Source of the DNA: RHKX01 sp963743875
GTDB taxonomy: Bacteria > Actinomycetota > Thermoleophilia > Solirubrobacterales > 70-9
NCBI GenBank assembly: GCA_963743875.1
Contig: CAVURM010000002.1
Span: forward strand, 1-64,000
DNA length: 64,000 nt
Direction: 5' to 3'
Shown: in pieces, positions 1 through 10,207 of the stretch
How positions within the stretch are numbered: position 1 is the stretch's first letter
How the letters are laid out: the number at the start of each line of letters is the position of its first letter
The notes under the pieces: generated by a model
What the model saw: only the letters and a program-made list of their open reading frames with translations
Databases searched by the model: none
What the model was told of the DNA's origin: nothing
Translations under genes and position numbers: made by a program

Positions 1-401
1 ATTATCGAGCCGGTTATTAGGGACTCCCACCTCGTTTTCCACGCGGATGATGCCCCAGAAGCCCTTCGGGGGATCGCCATGGAAACCTTCGACCGGACGG
101 AGGGATTCTGTACGGATGGCATCAGCATAGACGATGGAAAGTTGTTCCATATCCACGGATTTGTGGCTGTCGATAAGACCAACAGTGAACGTTATCGTGT
201 CGATGGTGCCGCCCGGTATACCATGCCCGGTTACATCTCCGAAGCTCTGCAGGATCTGGCCCTCTGTAGATTGTCACCAGGGACTGGCAGGGTACTCATG
301 GTCGGCAGTGGCGGCGCCTCCGTAGATGTATCGGAACAGCCGGCTGTAAGGATAAGGAGAATAAGCACGATCGTCAGGAAAATATACTGCCGCATTGCCA
401 T
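1..401 (-). CDS. Archaellin/pilin-like secreted protein, partial and frameshifted
   Basis: On the minus strand an ATG at 401 (or 395) opens a hydrophobic signal ending in LTAGCS, a lipobox-like or pilin-like leader. Near 265 the frame must shift by one base. The downstream frame then reads GTIDTITFTVGL, then SIVYADAIRTESL, then PPKGFWGIIRV and PNNRL, and runs off the window edge. From memory, this series is typical of the C-terminal half of archaellin-like proteins of Methanomicrobiales. The likely place of action is the cell surface. Base composition is unlike the DNA after 1950. The family call is moderately sure; the exact role is not known. Confidence 0.55.
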
Positions 402-538
402 AGGGAGACTACTCTTGTGATCTTGTAGTAGAAACCATGTGTCAGTGGACTAGAAAAACAATTGGGTCGTGGTTGCAGGATTATATTTCGCTATTAACAA
501 ATGAGTAAAATAAAATAAGAGGGATTCCGATTATACTT

Positions 539-1256
539 ATGGGAAGGGTGACCTTACATTTCAGCGAAGATGACTACCACATCTTCCATCACTACTGTGC
601 CAATTATTGTCGTCTCTATGATGAAACACGAAAAAATTCAATAAAAATTCTTCTTGAACTTTATAAACACGAGGTCATTGATATCCAGGCACATTCCCTC
701 GACAATATTTTTACGTTTTTTTACCAGAAGAAACAGGAATTTGAGACAGATTGTAAAATCCCTGCCGGTGATGCGGAGAACCTTATGCGCACTCCGATAT
801 GTTCTGACATTCTATCGTTTTTTAGAAGACCTTGAAAGAATATACCGTCTCATTCGGAAAAAAAATGCAGAGGCAAATTACATCCTCATCCTGGGTGCAT
901 TTTCAAAGATTTTTGAGGAGGAAACACAGACCCGCTAGAATTTCAAGAAAACCGCGTCGATCCATCAATGCCATTGTTTCACCCTTGGGAGACGCGATAG
1001 AGAAAAACTCGGGCAGGATGACATGGAAACAATCCTCTATGAACTGGTGAGTTTTGCAGAAATTTTTAACGGCTTTTACCGGATCTTACTTTCAGCGATG
1101 AAGTCATCCTTCCATCCCACCGACGTTGCTCAAAAGGTTTGGGAACGATGAAAACTACGAAGAAATCCTGGTGTCCTGTTAAAAAGCCATCGTGATCAAT
1201 TCGTCATGGATGAACTCGAGTCAGCACTGGAGGGAGGTATCCATGCACGAAACTAG
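539..1256 (+). pseudogene. Unrecognised archaeal-type protein with several frameshifts
   Basis: A coding trace starts at ATG 539 (MGRVTLHFSEDD) and changes frame near 790, 940 and 1160. The pieces join into a mostly alpha-helical protein with FYRFLEDLERIYRLIRKK, then DMETILYELVSFAEIFNGFY, then LLKSHRDQFVMDELES, ending at TAG 1254-1256. I do not recognise the family. The shifts could be read errors, because the pieces stay protein-like on both sides of each shift. The next gene starts at the overlapping GTG 1256. Low GC and AT-rich spacers set it apart from everything after 1950. Confidence 0.35.
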
Positions 1257-1549
1257 TGGGGAGTCTGGAATTTTCATGGGAGGAATTTCTCACACCACTT
1301 CGTATCCTCAATGACCTGGTTGCCCAGCACCAGCCCCCCCAGCGTGTTTCTCTCAATACCCTCGCAGGCCTCGAAGCACCAATGAAGGAAAAACCCCTTC
1401 ATGAGGATTATGCTCCGTTGATGCAGTATCAGAGATCCTATGGGACGGTGACGAGGAAGAACCAGGAAAACCAGATCCTCGTAACGATTGATAACCGTTC
1501 TCACAGTGAAGTCCAGCTCGTTATCGGTCCCGGTCAAGGCATCAGGTGA
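1256..1549 (+). CDS. Hypothetical protein, archaeal-type segment
   Basis: An open frame of 97 residues starts at GTG 1256, overlapping the stop of the preceding frame. No family is recognised. It has amphipathic segments (FSWEEFLTPLRILNDLV) and a charged C-terminus. The stop at 1547-1549 overlaps the GTG start of the next frame, which supports a plus-strand operon. An 87-residue open frame on the opposite strand is possible but has no neighbour support. Function unknown. Confidence 0.35.
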   Translation: MGSLEFSWEEFLTPLRILNDLVAQHQPPQRVSLNTLAGLEAPMKEKPLHEDYAPLMQYQRSYGTVTRKNQENQILVTIDNRSHSEVQLVIGPGQGIR

Positions 1550-1950
1550 GCCCGCAGGAAAATATCTATAAACAGTACTTCTCCATTACTGCGGGAGTGA
1601 TGGTAATCCTATTTATACTCTTGGCAAGCATTATCCTATCTTTGTCTCCTGCACCTGCGTTGGTTATTGGGAATACTACCGGAGGATCTGCTGACGTGGG
1701 CAATGGACGATAACTTCACCGGTAACCGCTCTCAAATCTGTTGCACCCGCTGCAATTATTGGGAACACGCCCGCTCAATAACGATATCCCCTCCCTTACT
1801 GATGCCGACACCGGTCCGGCACCAGACAGGACGTAACGATTGAACCTGTTATACGGGATTCCAGTGGTCCCAGGAGCAGCAGAGAATTGTATGAACAGCC
1901 GGTCTTATCCTGGACAGTATATACGATGAGAATGATTATATACTTCAGGG
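1546..1950 (+). CDS. Membrane-anchored secreted protein, frameshifted and cut at the junction
   Basis: GTG 1546 opens a frame with one clear hydrophobic segment (ITAGVMVILFILLASIIL) near residues 14-31, stopping at 1713. In shifted frames the same type of sequence continues: SVAPAAIIGNTPAQ, then NDIPSLTDADTGPAP, then YDENDYILQG. The motif IGNT occurs on both sides of the first shift, so the pieces probably belong to one extracytoplasmic protein broken by indels. It ends where composition jumps near 1950. An archaeal cell-surface protein is a guess from context. Confidence 0.35.
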
Positions 1951-1962
1951 GCTACGTGCGAC
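1940..1962. other. Abrupt composition junction, probable chimeric join
   Basis: Up to about 1950 the sequence is AT-moderate, with archaeal-like genes. From about 1951 it is strongly GC-rich and stays so to the end. The glycosyltransferase frame runs across the join from an upstream start at 1887, but the translation before residue 22 matches nothing in that family. No repeat, tRNA or mobile gene marks the point. Most simply two unrelated molecules were joined during assembly. Confidence 0.7.
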
Positions 1963-3467
1963 TCGAGGTCCTGGCGCGGGCGCTGGTCGCGCGGATTCCG
2001 GAGGCGAGCCGGGCGAAGCGCTCGGCGCTCGTTCGCTACGCGCGCGCGGACGAGACGAAGGCCGGCGTCTTCTGGCTGGAGGCACGTTCGTTCCGGGGCC
2101 TGCTCGGCCGGAGCGAGACGCTCCGGGTCGAGAGGATGCTCGCCGAGAGCCTGCTCTGGCGGCACATCATGCGTCGCCACAGCAGGGAGTGGCCTCGCCC
2201 GATCGGGTCGCCGTTCGACGCCAGCATGCCGCCGTCGCCCGGGGAGCACATCGCCGAGGCCCATCCCGATCCCGAGACGGCCCACATCGAGCGGTTGCTG
2301 ACGCCGCTCGGGATCGTCGTCTCCGAGCAGGAGCCCCAGCGCGTCAACGTGCTGATACCTACGGTCGACCTCAGGCACCTGTTCGGCGGCTACATCGCCA
2401 AGTTCAATCTCGCCCGCAAGCTCGCCGAGCAGGGGCACCGCGTCCGGATCGTCACCGTGGATCCGACGCCGCCGCTGCCGGACGACTGGCGGGATCAGGT
2501 CGAGGCCTACAGCGGTCTGTCGGGCGCGATGTCGCAGATCGAGGTTGCGTTCGCCCGCGAGGACGGGTCGCTGACGATCAACCCCGAGGACCGTTTCGTG
2601 GCGACGACCTGGTGGACCGCCTACCACGCCCGCGACGCCGTCGCCCGGACCCGACACGACCGCTTTCTCTATCTGATCCAGGAGTACGAACCCTTCACTT
2701 TCGTAATGGGCTCGTGGGCGGCCGTCGCGATGGAGACCTACAACTTTCCCCACGCCGCGCTCTTCTCGACCGAGTTCCTGCGCTCCTACTTCCGTGCCCA
2801 CGAATTCGGCGTGTACGCGGCCGGCGCCGACGCCGGCGACCGTGACTCGATCTCGTTCCGGAACGCGATCACCGCGGTCGAGCCGCCTCCGGTCGCGGAG
2901 CTCGCCGACCGCGACAGTCGGCGCCTCCTCTTCTACGCACGATCGGAGCCGCACGCGAAGCGGAACATGTTCGAGCTGGGCTTGATCGCGATCTCGCGTG
3001 CGATCGAATCCGGCGTCTTCGGCGACGAGTGGGAGTACTTCGGAATCGGCTCGGTGTCGGGGCGGGGGCGTGTCGCCCTCGCGCAGGGGGCTCAACTCGA
3101 GATCCTGCCGCGGCGGAGTCAGGCCGAATACGGAGCGATGCTCGGCGAGCACGACATCGGGTTGTCTTTGATGTTCACGCCGCACCCGAGCCTGGTCCCG
3201 ATCGAGATGGCCTCCGCAGGTCTGCTGACCGTGACCAACACGTTCGACACCAAGACCGCGGAGCGGTTGCGGGCGATCTCCCCGAACCTGATCGCCGCCG
3301 ACCCGAGCATCGAGGGCGTTACGGCGGGGTTGGCGGAGGCGGTCGCCCGCCGCGGCGACCACGACGCGCGGGTGAGCGGCGCGGCGGTCGACTGGAGCGC
3401 CGATTGGGAGCGGTCGCTCGACCACGACGTGCTCGCCAAGCTCGAAGAGCTGCTGAAGGCCCTCTGA
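1950..3467 (+). CDS. WsaF-like family glycosyltransferase (N-terminus lost at the junction)
   Basis: About 505 residues remain. After a basic helical region (1-130) comes a GT-B type N-domain (VNVLIPTVD, then LFGGYIAKFNLARKLAEQG) and a C-domain with LLFYARSEPHAKRN and the donor-side LVPIEMASAGLLTV. These are the hallmarks of the rhamnosyltransferase WsaF group, which builds rhamnan-type surface chains in the cytoplasm from nucleotide sugars. The true start is not in the window, because the frame crosses the composition break. Only 10 bases separate its stop from the next gene, so it heads the polysaccharide operon. The sugar specificity cannot be read from sequence. Confidence 0.75.
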   Translation, partial: GYVRLEVLARALVARIPEASRAKRSALVRYARADETKAGVFWLEARSFRGLLGRSETLRVERMLAESLLWRHIMRRHSREWPRPIGSPFDASMPPSPGEHIAEAHPDPETAHIERLLTPLGIVVSEQEPQRVNVLIPTVDLRHLFGGYIAKFNLARKLAEQGHRVRIVTVDPTPPLPDDWRDQVEAYSGLSGAMSQIEVAFAREDGSLTINPEDRFVATTWWTAYHARDAVARTRHDRFLYLIQEYEPFTFVMGSWAAVAMETYNFPHAALFSTEFLRSYFRAHEFGVYAAGADAGDRDSISFRNAITAVEPPPVAELADRDSRRLLFYARSEPHAKRNMFELGLIAISRAIESGVFGDEWEYFGIGSVSGRGRVALAQGAQLEILPRRSQAEYGAMLGEHDIGLSLMFTPHPSLVPIEMASAGLLTVTNTFDTKTAERLRAISPNLIAADPSIEGVTAGLAEAVARRGDHDARVSGAAVDWSADWERSLDHDVLAKLEELLKAL

Positions 3468-3477
3468 GGCGACGGCA

Positions 3478-5838
3478 ATGCCGCAGCGGGATCAGATCGA
3501 GGAGGTCCGGGCCGGATTCGGTTCGACGCTGGCGCTGACGGTCGCCGCCACCCTCGCGGCGTTCGGGGTCCTGGCAGCGTTCCTGCACGTCGTGGTGCCC
3601 TCGACGGCCCTGCCCGCTCCGTTTCCGCCGCAGCATCAGGACGCCGAGACGCTGACCTTCGTGCTCACCTTCGTGGTGGCGCTCCCTCTCGCCCTCTGGT
3701 TGGTTCCGCGGCGTTCGGCCCGGATCGTGAAGGCTCGTGGGCAGGATTCGCTGTCGGGGCTCGCCGCCGGTCTCTCCGTCCTCCTGCTCGGCCTCGTCGT
3801 CATCGTCAAAGCGACCGACCGGCTGGGAGTGGCCGGCGGCCCCTATCCGCTGCTCGCCGGCGGCGCCCTCTGGTTGCTGGTAGCCGGCGTGGCGGTCCAC
3901 GCGGCCGGCTCGGACCGTGGCGCCCCGCTCCTCGAGATCTTCGCCGGGAGGGCTCGGGAGGTCTGGGTCGCGGGCCTCGTCCTCCTCTCTGGCGGCAGCG
4001 CTCGCGTTCGTCGCCCTCGGTTCGATGTCGGTCGGGGTCGTCGTCCTCGGCGCCCTCGCCGCCGTCGGCGCCGTCTATTTGTACGGCCGGTGGTCGCCGG
4101 CGCCGCTGCCCGCACGATGGGGTCGGGGGATCGACGCGGCGGCGATCGTGCTGCTCCTGCTCGCGGTTCCGAATCTCGTCGTGTTCGACATCACCGACGG
4201 GTTTCAGACGCGGATCATTCACTTTCACCAGGACTTCTTCCTCGGCCCGGCGAACCAGGTGCTGCATGCGGACGGGCGATGCTGGTCGACACGCTCTCCC
4301 AGTACGGAGTCGCCTCGATCTACTCGCTGGCGGCCTGGTTTGAGATCGCACCGATCGGCCCCGGCACCCTCGGGTTCTTCGAGGGCGTGCTCTCGGCGCT
4401 GGTCTTCGCCGCCGCGTACTTGACGATCAGGCTGACGGGAGCGTCCCGGATCATCGCCGTGACGGCGATGTCCCTGGCCGTCTTCGTCCTCGTGTACGGG
4501 CTCGAGTACCCACTCGGCGGCCTGCTCCAACACGGGGCGATCCGCTTCGGGATGCCGATGATCCCTCTGCTCGCCGGGACGCTCGAGCTCGCACGGCCGC
4601 GGTATGCGCGGGGAGCGCAGGCGGCGCAGCTCCTCGCGCTCGGAGTCGCTTCCATCTGGGCCCTGGAGGCCTTCGCCTACACGGTCCTGACGGTGGCGGC
4701 CATGGTGGCGGTCAAGGCGTGGCTGAAGCCCGCCGGGAGCAGGCGCCGTTGCGTGTTCCGCTGGACGCGGGGCTTTCGCCGCGGCATGTCTGGCGGTCCA
4801 CGTCGTGTTCGCAATCGCGACGGTCGTCGCAGACGGCGAGCTCCCCGACTGGGGCCTGTACTGAATACGCTGCGGGAGTTTCTGACCGGAAGCATCGGCG
4901 ATCTCACTTACGACTTCCTCGGCTGGTCACCCGCGCTCGCCGTCGGCGCCTTCTACTGGCATCCGGCGGCAACCGTGGTGCTAACGTTCGGATACGCGCC
5001 GATCAGGCCCGCCGCAGGCGCTCGACCCTGATCGCCCTGGCCGGCTCGACCGCTTACGGGGTCGCCTTGTTCAGCTACTTCGTCAACCGCTCGGCCGCCC
5101 ACATCCTGCCGTACGTCTGCCTACCCGCTGGTATGCGGGCACGATCTGGCTCGGCCTACTGCTCTCCGAGCGCGACCGAATGTCGATGCGAGGTCCGCGC
5201 CGCGGGCTGGGCGGTGCCTGTTCGTCTCGCTCGTGATCCTGATCGCAGCCGCCTGGGCAGGAGCGGGCGAACGGTTCTCCCAGTCGGCGCTGGCCTATGC
5301 GATTCCGGGCGGCGGATCGATCTATCGGCGGGGCCTCGACCGGCTCTGGAATCCGCCGGACCTGATCGAGGGCGACCGCGGGTGCTGCCGTCCTCGCAGT
5401 TTGCACGCCGGCGGAGGAGCACAGCTACGTTCTCACCGATGCCGATCTCGGCATCGAGATCCTCGACAAGGCCGGCCGCTCCAACGCCTTTCCGTTCGGC
5501 CGATCCCTGGGAGGACAGCTTCGTGCCCGGCCTCACCTCGACGGCTCGCAGGACTGCCGTCGATGGCCTGCGCCCGGCGACCGGATCCTCATGGACGCAT
5601 CCGTCGCGTCGAGACCTTATCGCACCTACCGACGCGAGCCCGAGCCGCGATCCGCTCACCGACCCACTCGGCGAGGATCCATCGTCCCGACCGGAATCGC
5701 CAAGCTCCAGGAGTGGCTGCTCGAGGGATCGGCGAGCGATATTCGTTGCGGGTCAAATGTCGCCCTCCGGATGGCTCCGGTCCAGCGATTATCGAGATCG
5801 TACCCCGGGGTACGAAACCCCCCGGCAGCCAATAGTCT
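3478..5838 (+). CDS. Large multi-pass membrane protein, probable glycan-assembly protein, many frameshifts
   Basis: A start at ATG 3478 leads into hydrophobic helices (LALTVAATLAAFGVLAAFL). The coding trace changes frame near 3990, 4270, 4770, 4960, 5150-5230, 5400, 5510 and 5730, ending at TAG 5836-5838 in the last frame (IIEIVPRGTKPPGS). The joined product would be about 780 residues with many membrane helices, a hydrophilic motif HFHQDFFLGP and a soluble tail with EEHSYVLTDADLG. No enzyme family is certain; size and neighbours suggest a GT-C-like or flippase-associated protein. So many single-base shifts with preserved hydrophobicity suggest sequencing errors, but decay cannot be excluded. 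Confidence 0.5.
5799..5814. repeat. Perfect 16-bp palindrome before a gene start
   Basis: CGTACCCCGGGGTACG is fully self-complementary. It lies 40 bases upstream of ATG 5855, inside the 3' end of the preceding coding trace. It could be an operator, or a chance product of coding IVPRGT. Confidence 0.3.
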
Positions 5839-5854
5839 GAAAGGGATCGGGGAG

Positions 5855-7543
5855 ATGGGCACACCTGTTGGGCATACGAGCTTGATCGAGCGGTCCCTCC
5901 GGTTGACCGATCGGCTCCTCGTTCCCGCTTCCTCCGAACGGTTCGCACGCATCGCCCTCGCGGCTTCGACGCTCGTCTATGCCGTCCTGATCCTATGGCT
6001 GACGCGAGGAGCATCGTTCACCTACGAGGAGATTACCTACTTCGCCACGAGCCGAGAGTTCGGTCTTGGGGCCATTCTGGAGCCGTACGAGTCCGGTGGT
6101 CACCTGATCGCGGTCACGCGTTTGCTCTTCGACACGAGCCTACGGGTCTTTGGCGCTGAGCACCTGCCGTTTCAGCTGGTGGTCATCGCACTCGCGGCAA
6201 CTACGAGTTGGTTGTTGTTCGCGATCGTCAAGCGCCGCGTCGGCCCCCTCCCAGCCCTGGCAGCGGCGGTCATCGTCCTGTTTCTGGGAACTACCCCGGA
6301 GGTCATCCACGGATGGACGACGATGTGGCTCCAGGCGTGTGCCGCCGGCCTCGGCGCGCTACTTGCCCTCGATCGTCGTAGCCGTCCGGCGGACGTGGCC
6401 GCCTCTTTGCTCCTCGTCATCGCGGTGTTCTCGTTCTCGATCGGAGTCGCATTCGCGATCGCCGCTGCAGCTTTGATCCTGGCCCGCGGGGACCGTGCGC
6501 GGCTTTGGGTCGCCATCGTCCCGCTCGGACTTTTCGCCGCCTGGTGGGTGTGGGCGCTCAAGTTCGACGGAGGCGGCCAGTCGGCCGTCAACGCACTGCT
6601 GACTCCGACCTGGGCGGCCGATTCCCTCGCGGCGGCCTGTGCCTCACTCAGCGGACTCGGTATCGATCTGACGGGTTCGCCGAATCTCTGGAATATCGAT
6701 CTCGGCTGGGGCCGTATCGTCGCCGTCGCCGCGATCGTCCTTGCTGTGGTCGGGATCAATCGCCGCGGCTGGACGCCGTTGCTGTGGGGCGCCCTTGTCT
6801 TCCTGCTCGCCCTCTGGTTCGCGCAAGCCCTTGCGTACAGTTCAGAAACCTTTGCCAAACGTACACCCGACCTGGATCGATACGCGTATCCGGTGGCGAT
6901 CGGCGTGCTGCTTGTGCTGGCTGCAAGCTTTCACGGCGCCGTCGCCTCCCGTCGCACTCTCCTCGTGATCGCGGGCTTGCTGGCATTCGCCCTACCGGTC
7001 AACCTGTGGCAGCTCCGGGAGCGTGGGGCGGCGATTCGCGAAGAGTCAGAATTGGTTCGCGCCCGACTGGCGATCGTTGACCTTGAACGGGATCTCGTCG
7101 ATCCCAACCAACTCGTTGCCGGTCCCGAGGGTGGCATTGTCCAAAAGCCGGCCGGGGCATATCTTGCCTCAGCAGACCGCTTCGGGTCGCTCGGATTCTC
7201 GGCCGCCGAGCTCGCGGCAGCCTCGGAGGAGGCGCGTGGTGTAGCTGACGAGACCTCGCAGGGGATCCTCGGGCTCGCGCTCACGCCAGTCGAGGGTGGA
7301 GGCTTGACGTGTGAAGGGGGAAGTGCAGAGGTCGTCGTTCCCACGGGGGAATCGGTGCTGAGGGCCGACGAAGGAGGGGCTGTGAAGCTGCGACGATTCG
7401 CTGACACGCCAACGGTCGAGGTCGGTGCTCTCAGGCCCGACCAGGCGGCCAGCCTGACGTTGCCGGATGATGCCGCGCCGCAGCCATGGATCGCGTCGAT
7501 CGATACCGGCACGCTCGAGGTTTGCAGCGAGGATCGATCGTGA
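5855..7543 (+). CDS. Multi-pass membrane protein of the polysaccharide locus
   Basis: The product has 562 residues. The start at ATG 5855 is preferred because a purine-rich GGGATCGGGGAG lies just before it and the frame upstream reads as the broken neighbour. Around ten hydrophobic helices fill residues 25-390 (LAASTLVYAVLILWL, FQLVVIALAATTSWLLFAIV, VIAVFSFSIGVAFAIA). A soluble C-terminal domain of about 150 residues follows. The first loop has FTYEEITYF, in the position where GT-C glycosyltransferases carry acidic residues. A GT-C-like sugar transferase using lipid-linked donors is possible but not proven. The frame is intact. Confidence 0.6.
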   Translation: MGTPVGHTSLIERSLRLTDRLLVPASSERFARIALAASTLVYAVLILWLTRGASFTYEEITYFATSREFGLGAILEPYESGGHLIAVTRLLFDTSLRVFGAEHLPFQLVVIALAATTSWLLFAIVKRRVGPLPALAAAVIVLFLGTTPEVIHGWTTMWLQACAAGLGALLALDRRSRPADVAASLLLVIAVFSFSIGVAFAIAAAALILARGDRARLWVAIVPLGLFAAWWVWALKFDGGGQSAVNALLTPTWAADSLAAACASLSGLGIDLTGSPNLWNIDLGWGRIVAVAAIVLAVVGINRRGWTPLLWGALVFLLALWFAQALAYSSETFAKRTPDLDRYAYPVAIGVLLVLAASFHGAVASRRTLLVIAGLLAFALPVNLWQLRERGAAIREESELVRARLAIVDLERDLVDPNQLVAGPEGGIVQKPAGAYLASADRFGSLGFSAAELAAASEEARGVADETSQGILGLALTPVEGGGLTCEGGSAEVVVPTGESVLRADEGGAVKLRRFADTPTVEVGALRPDQAASLTLPDDAAPQPWIASIDTGTLEVCSEDRS

Positions 7544-7588
7544 GATCGGCTGATTGACTTTTCATACCCCGACCCTGGCGCCGTCGCC

Positions 7589-9196
7589 ATGACGGAAAAG
7601 TCCATGAAACAACCCTCCACGGCCTCGCGTCGGATCCTGCTGGCCGTCTTGGCAATTACGTTGCTCGGGTTCGCGCTGCGCTTGGCGCGCTATCAGCAGT
7701 CCTTCTTCGGGGACGAGTTGTCGACCCTGTATGTGACCCAGGGCCGGAGCCTTTCCGAGGTGATCTCGCTGATCTCGAGCAACGCCGAGATCACGCCGCC
7801 GTTCTATTTTGTCCTCGCCTGGCTATCGCAGAAGCTCGGCTCGGCGCCGGAGCTGGTTCGGTTGCCGTCGCTGATCGCCGGCACCGCCTCGATTCCGCTC
7901 GTCTACCTGCTCGGCGCCCGGCTGATCAGCCGGGCAGCCGGCCTGATAGCGGCGACGGTGATGGCGCTCTCACCGTCGATGATCTTCTACTCCGGGGACG
8001 GCCGGGGCTATGCGCTCCTCGTCCTTCTCCTCCTCGTCTCGACGCTGAGCATGCTGGAGGGCGCGCGTAGCGGTCGCAACCGCTGGTGGATCGTCTACGG
8101 GGGCGTCTCGTGTCTGGCCATGTATACGCACTACACCGCAGCCTTCGTCCTCCTGGCCCAGTTTGCCTGGGTCCTGTGGGCCTACCCGGAGGCGCGTCGC
8201 GGCGCTATCCTCGGCAACGTCGGCGCCGCGGTCCTCTTCATCCCCTGGATCCCCAGCTTCTTCAAGGACAACGACTCCCCGACGCTCGACGTCCTCTCGC
8301 GGCTACAGGGGAAGTCGTTTGCCGCCAAGCGCTACGCCGTCGAGATCTGGTCGATCGGCTATCCCTTTAGGACCCCGAACCAGGTGCCCGGAGTGCTTGC
8401 CGGGATCCTCGGGCTGGCCGGTTTCGTGACGGCCACGGCCGCGAGCCTGCTGCGGTTGCGGTCTGATCCTGAACGGCGGGCCTCGCTGCCGACGAAGAAC
8501 GTTGTTCTGGTGCTCACGCTCCTGCTCGCAACGCCGGTCCTTGAGCTGCTGGTCTGGGCGCTGACGGGCAACGACCTCTTCGGCTCGCGGAACCTGGGTG
8601 CCGCCACCCCCGGCCTGGCGCTGGTGATCGGGATGGTTCTCGCCGGGGCCGGGCGCCTCTGGGGGACTATCTGCGCGATCGCGGTGATCGCTTGCTTCGG
8701 CATCGGCGCGGCCCGGACCCTCGACACCTCCAACCATCTTCCCGACCTGAAGTCCGCTGCAGAATTCATCGACTCCGCAGCCGGTCCCGACGATGTGGTG
8801 GTGGACATGCTTTCGGCGCGGGTGACGCCGGTTCCGCTGACCCCTGTGGACTCCTATTTGTCGCAGGGACGTCCCGAGTTCCGCCTGCTGCTCCCGGAGG
8901 GGGAGCCTCCGTTCCTCGTCACATCTCCCGTGCCGCCATCGGCGGACCTGCTGCGCCAGGCCGTGAGTGAGGCAAAGGGGGGGCAGCGGTTGTTCGTGAT
9001 CGCCACCGACGAGGATCTCGATCGCGAAGGCGACGATGTGAACGCGATCCTGGCCTACCCGGTCATCCGCGAATCGGGATCGCCGGAGCGGTTCCCGCTG
9101 CCGGCAGGCTCGCGGATCGTCGACGAAGTTGAATTCCAGGGGATTGGGCCCGTCAACGTATACGTGATCGAGGTCGGCGGGAGGGGGTCGGCATGA
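7589..9196 (+). CDS. GT-C family glycosyltransferase (PMT/ArnT-like membrane protein)
   Basis: The product has 535 residues. After the first helix (ILLAVLAITLLGFALRL) comes FFGDELSTLYV at about residues 36-46, the acidic first-loop motif expected of the catalytic site in GT-C enzymes of the PMT_2/ArnT type. Some ten further helices follow, for example YHTYTAAF-type loops and GFVTATAASLL, and then an extracytoplasmic C-domain of about 130 residues. Such enzymes move a sugar from a polyprenyl-phosphate donor on the outer face of the membrane. The stop overlaps the next start by 4 bases (GCATGA), so the two are translationally coupled. Confidence 0.7.
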   Translation: MTEKSMKQPSTASRRILLAVLAITLLGFALRLARYQQSFFGDELSTLYVTQGRSLSEVISLISSNAEITPPFYFVLAWLSQKLGSAPELVRLPSLIAGTASIPLVYLLGARLISRAAGLIAATVMALSPSMIFYSGDGRGYALLVLLLLVSTLSMLEGARSGRNRWWIVYGGVSCLAMYTHYTAAFVLLAQFAWVLWAYPEARRGAILGNVGAAVLFIPWIPSFFKDNDSPTLDVLSRLQGKSFAAKRYAVEIWSIGYPFRTPNQVPGVLAGILGLAGFVTATAASLLRLRSDPERRASLPTKNVVLVLTLLLATPVLELLVWALTGNDLFGSRNLGAATPGLALVIGMVLAGAGRLWGTICAIAVIACFGIGAARTLDTSNHLPDLKSAAEFIDSAAGPDDVVVDMLSARVTPVPLTPVDSYLSQGRPEFRLLLPEGEPPFLVTSPVPPSADLLRQAVSEAKGGQRLFVIATDEDLDREGDDVNAILAYPVIRESGSPERFPLPAGSRIVDEVEFQGIGPVNVYVIEVGGRGSA

Positions 9197-10195
9197 TCGC
9201 CATCGCCTGTGCCGTCACCCGGGATGACGTCTACGAGGCCTGTGCGCTCCCCGGGATCGAGCTCAGTAGGGAGCCCGAGACTGAGCTGATCGTTCTCGGT
9301 TCGTCGGGGTCGGTGTTCCGCAGCTACAACCTGCTACTCGAGCAGGCCCAGAAGATGGCGCGGGACCGAGGAGACCTCGAGGGCGTCGTGATCATTCATC
9401 AGGACGCCGAGATCGTCGATCCCGACTTCCTGCCGAAGATCCGCGCCGCGCTGAGCGATCCTGCGGTTGCCCTCGTCGGCTGCGCCGGGGCTCTCGACGT
9501 TCGCAGTATCGCCTGGTGGGAAGGCTCGGTGACCTGGGCCTCGTTCACGCACCGGTTCGAGGAGTTCGGCGGCGGCGAGATCCCTGCCCTCACCTGGTAC
9601 CCCGAGAAGATCCCCACCTATGCGGAGACCGGCGAGGTGGACTCGATCGACGGCTTCGTCATGGCCTTCTCTCCGTGGGCGGTCGAGAACCTCCGCTTCG
9701 ACGAGTCGATCGGTGGTGTCCTGCACGGCTACGACTTCGATATCTGCATGCAGGCCCGCGTCGCCGGCAAGAAAGTGGTGACGGCCGACCTGCGGGTCGT
9801 CCACCACCACTCGCTGGTCCTGATCAGCGGTATCGAGACCTGGATCGACGCTCATATGAGGCTTGCCGAGAAGTGGCACGATCATCTCCCGGTGCCGAGC
9901 ACCGACTGGCGACGCCGCGCCCGTCGCGCCGAGGCCGAGATCGGCGCGGTCCGCCTCGCCCATGGAGCAGGGGAGTTGATCTGGGAGAAGCGGATGGACA
10001 TGGTCGAGGACGAGCTCCGCCGAATTAAGAACAGCCTGAGCTGGCGGGTGACGGGGCCGCTGCGCTGGATCGCCCGCCTCCTGCGCGGTGGCAAGCCCAA
10101 GCAGGTCGAGGTCGCCCTTCCCGAGGAACTGCCGGCGTCCCTGTCGGCCCGAACGGCCGAAACCAACACTCTCGGTACGACGCGAGGATCGCTAG
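9193..10195 (+). CDS. StrF-like family 2 glycosyltransferase
   Basis: The first 330 residues show the Glyco_tranf_2_5 (StrF) pattern: IACAVTRDDVYEACALPG at the start, ELIVLGSS, VVIIHQDAEIVDPDFL carrying the metal-binding acidic motif, ALVGCAG, IDGFVMAFSPWA, and LHGYDFDICMQARVAGKKV. This is a cytoplasmic nucleotide-sugar transferase fold (GT-A). The frame stays open to 10845 across the whole of the next gene. A one-base shift near 10140 would instead end it at TAG 10193-10195, just before the next ATG, and I prefer that end. It overlaps the previous gene by 4 bases. Confidence 0.7.
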
Positions 10196-10207
10196 GTTCC
10201 AGTACTC

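Noticed and set aside
1905..3425. Long minus-strand open frame of 506 residues opposite the first glycosyltransferase
   Set aside because: Arg/Gly/Pro-rich antisense frame typical of high-GC DNA; the plus strand carries clear GT-B motifs.
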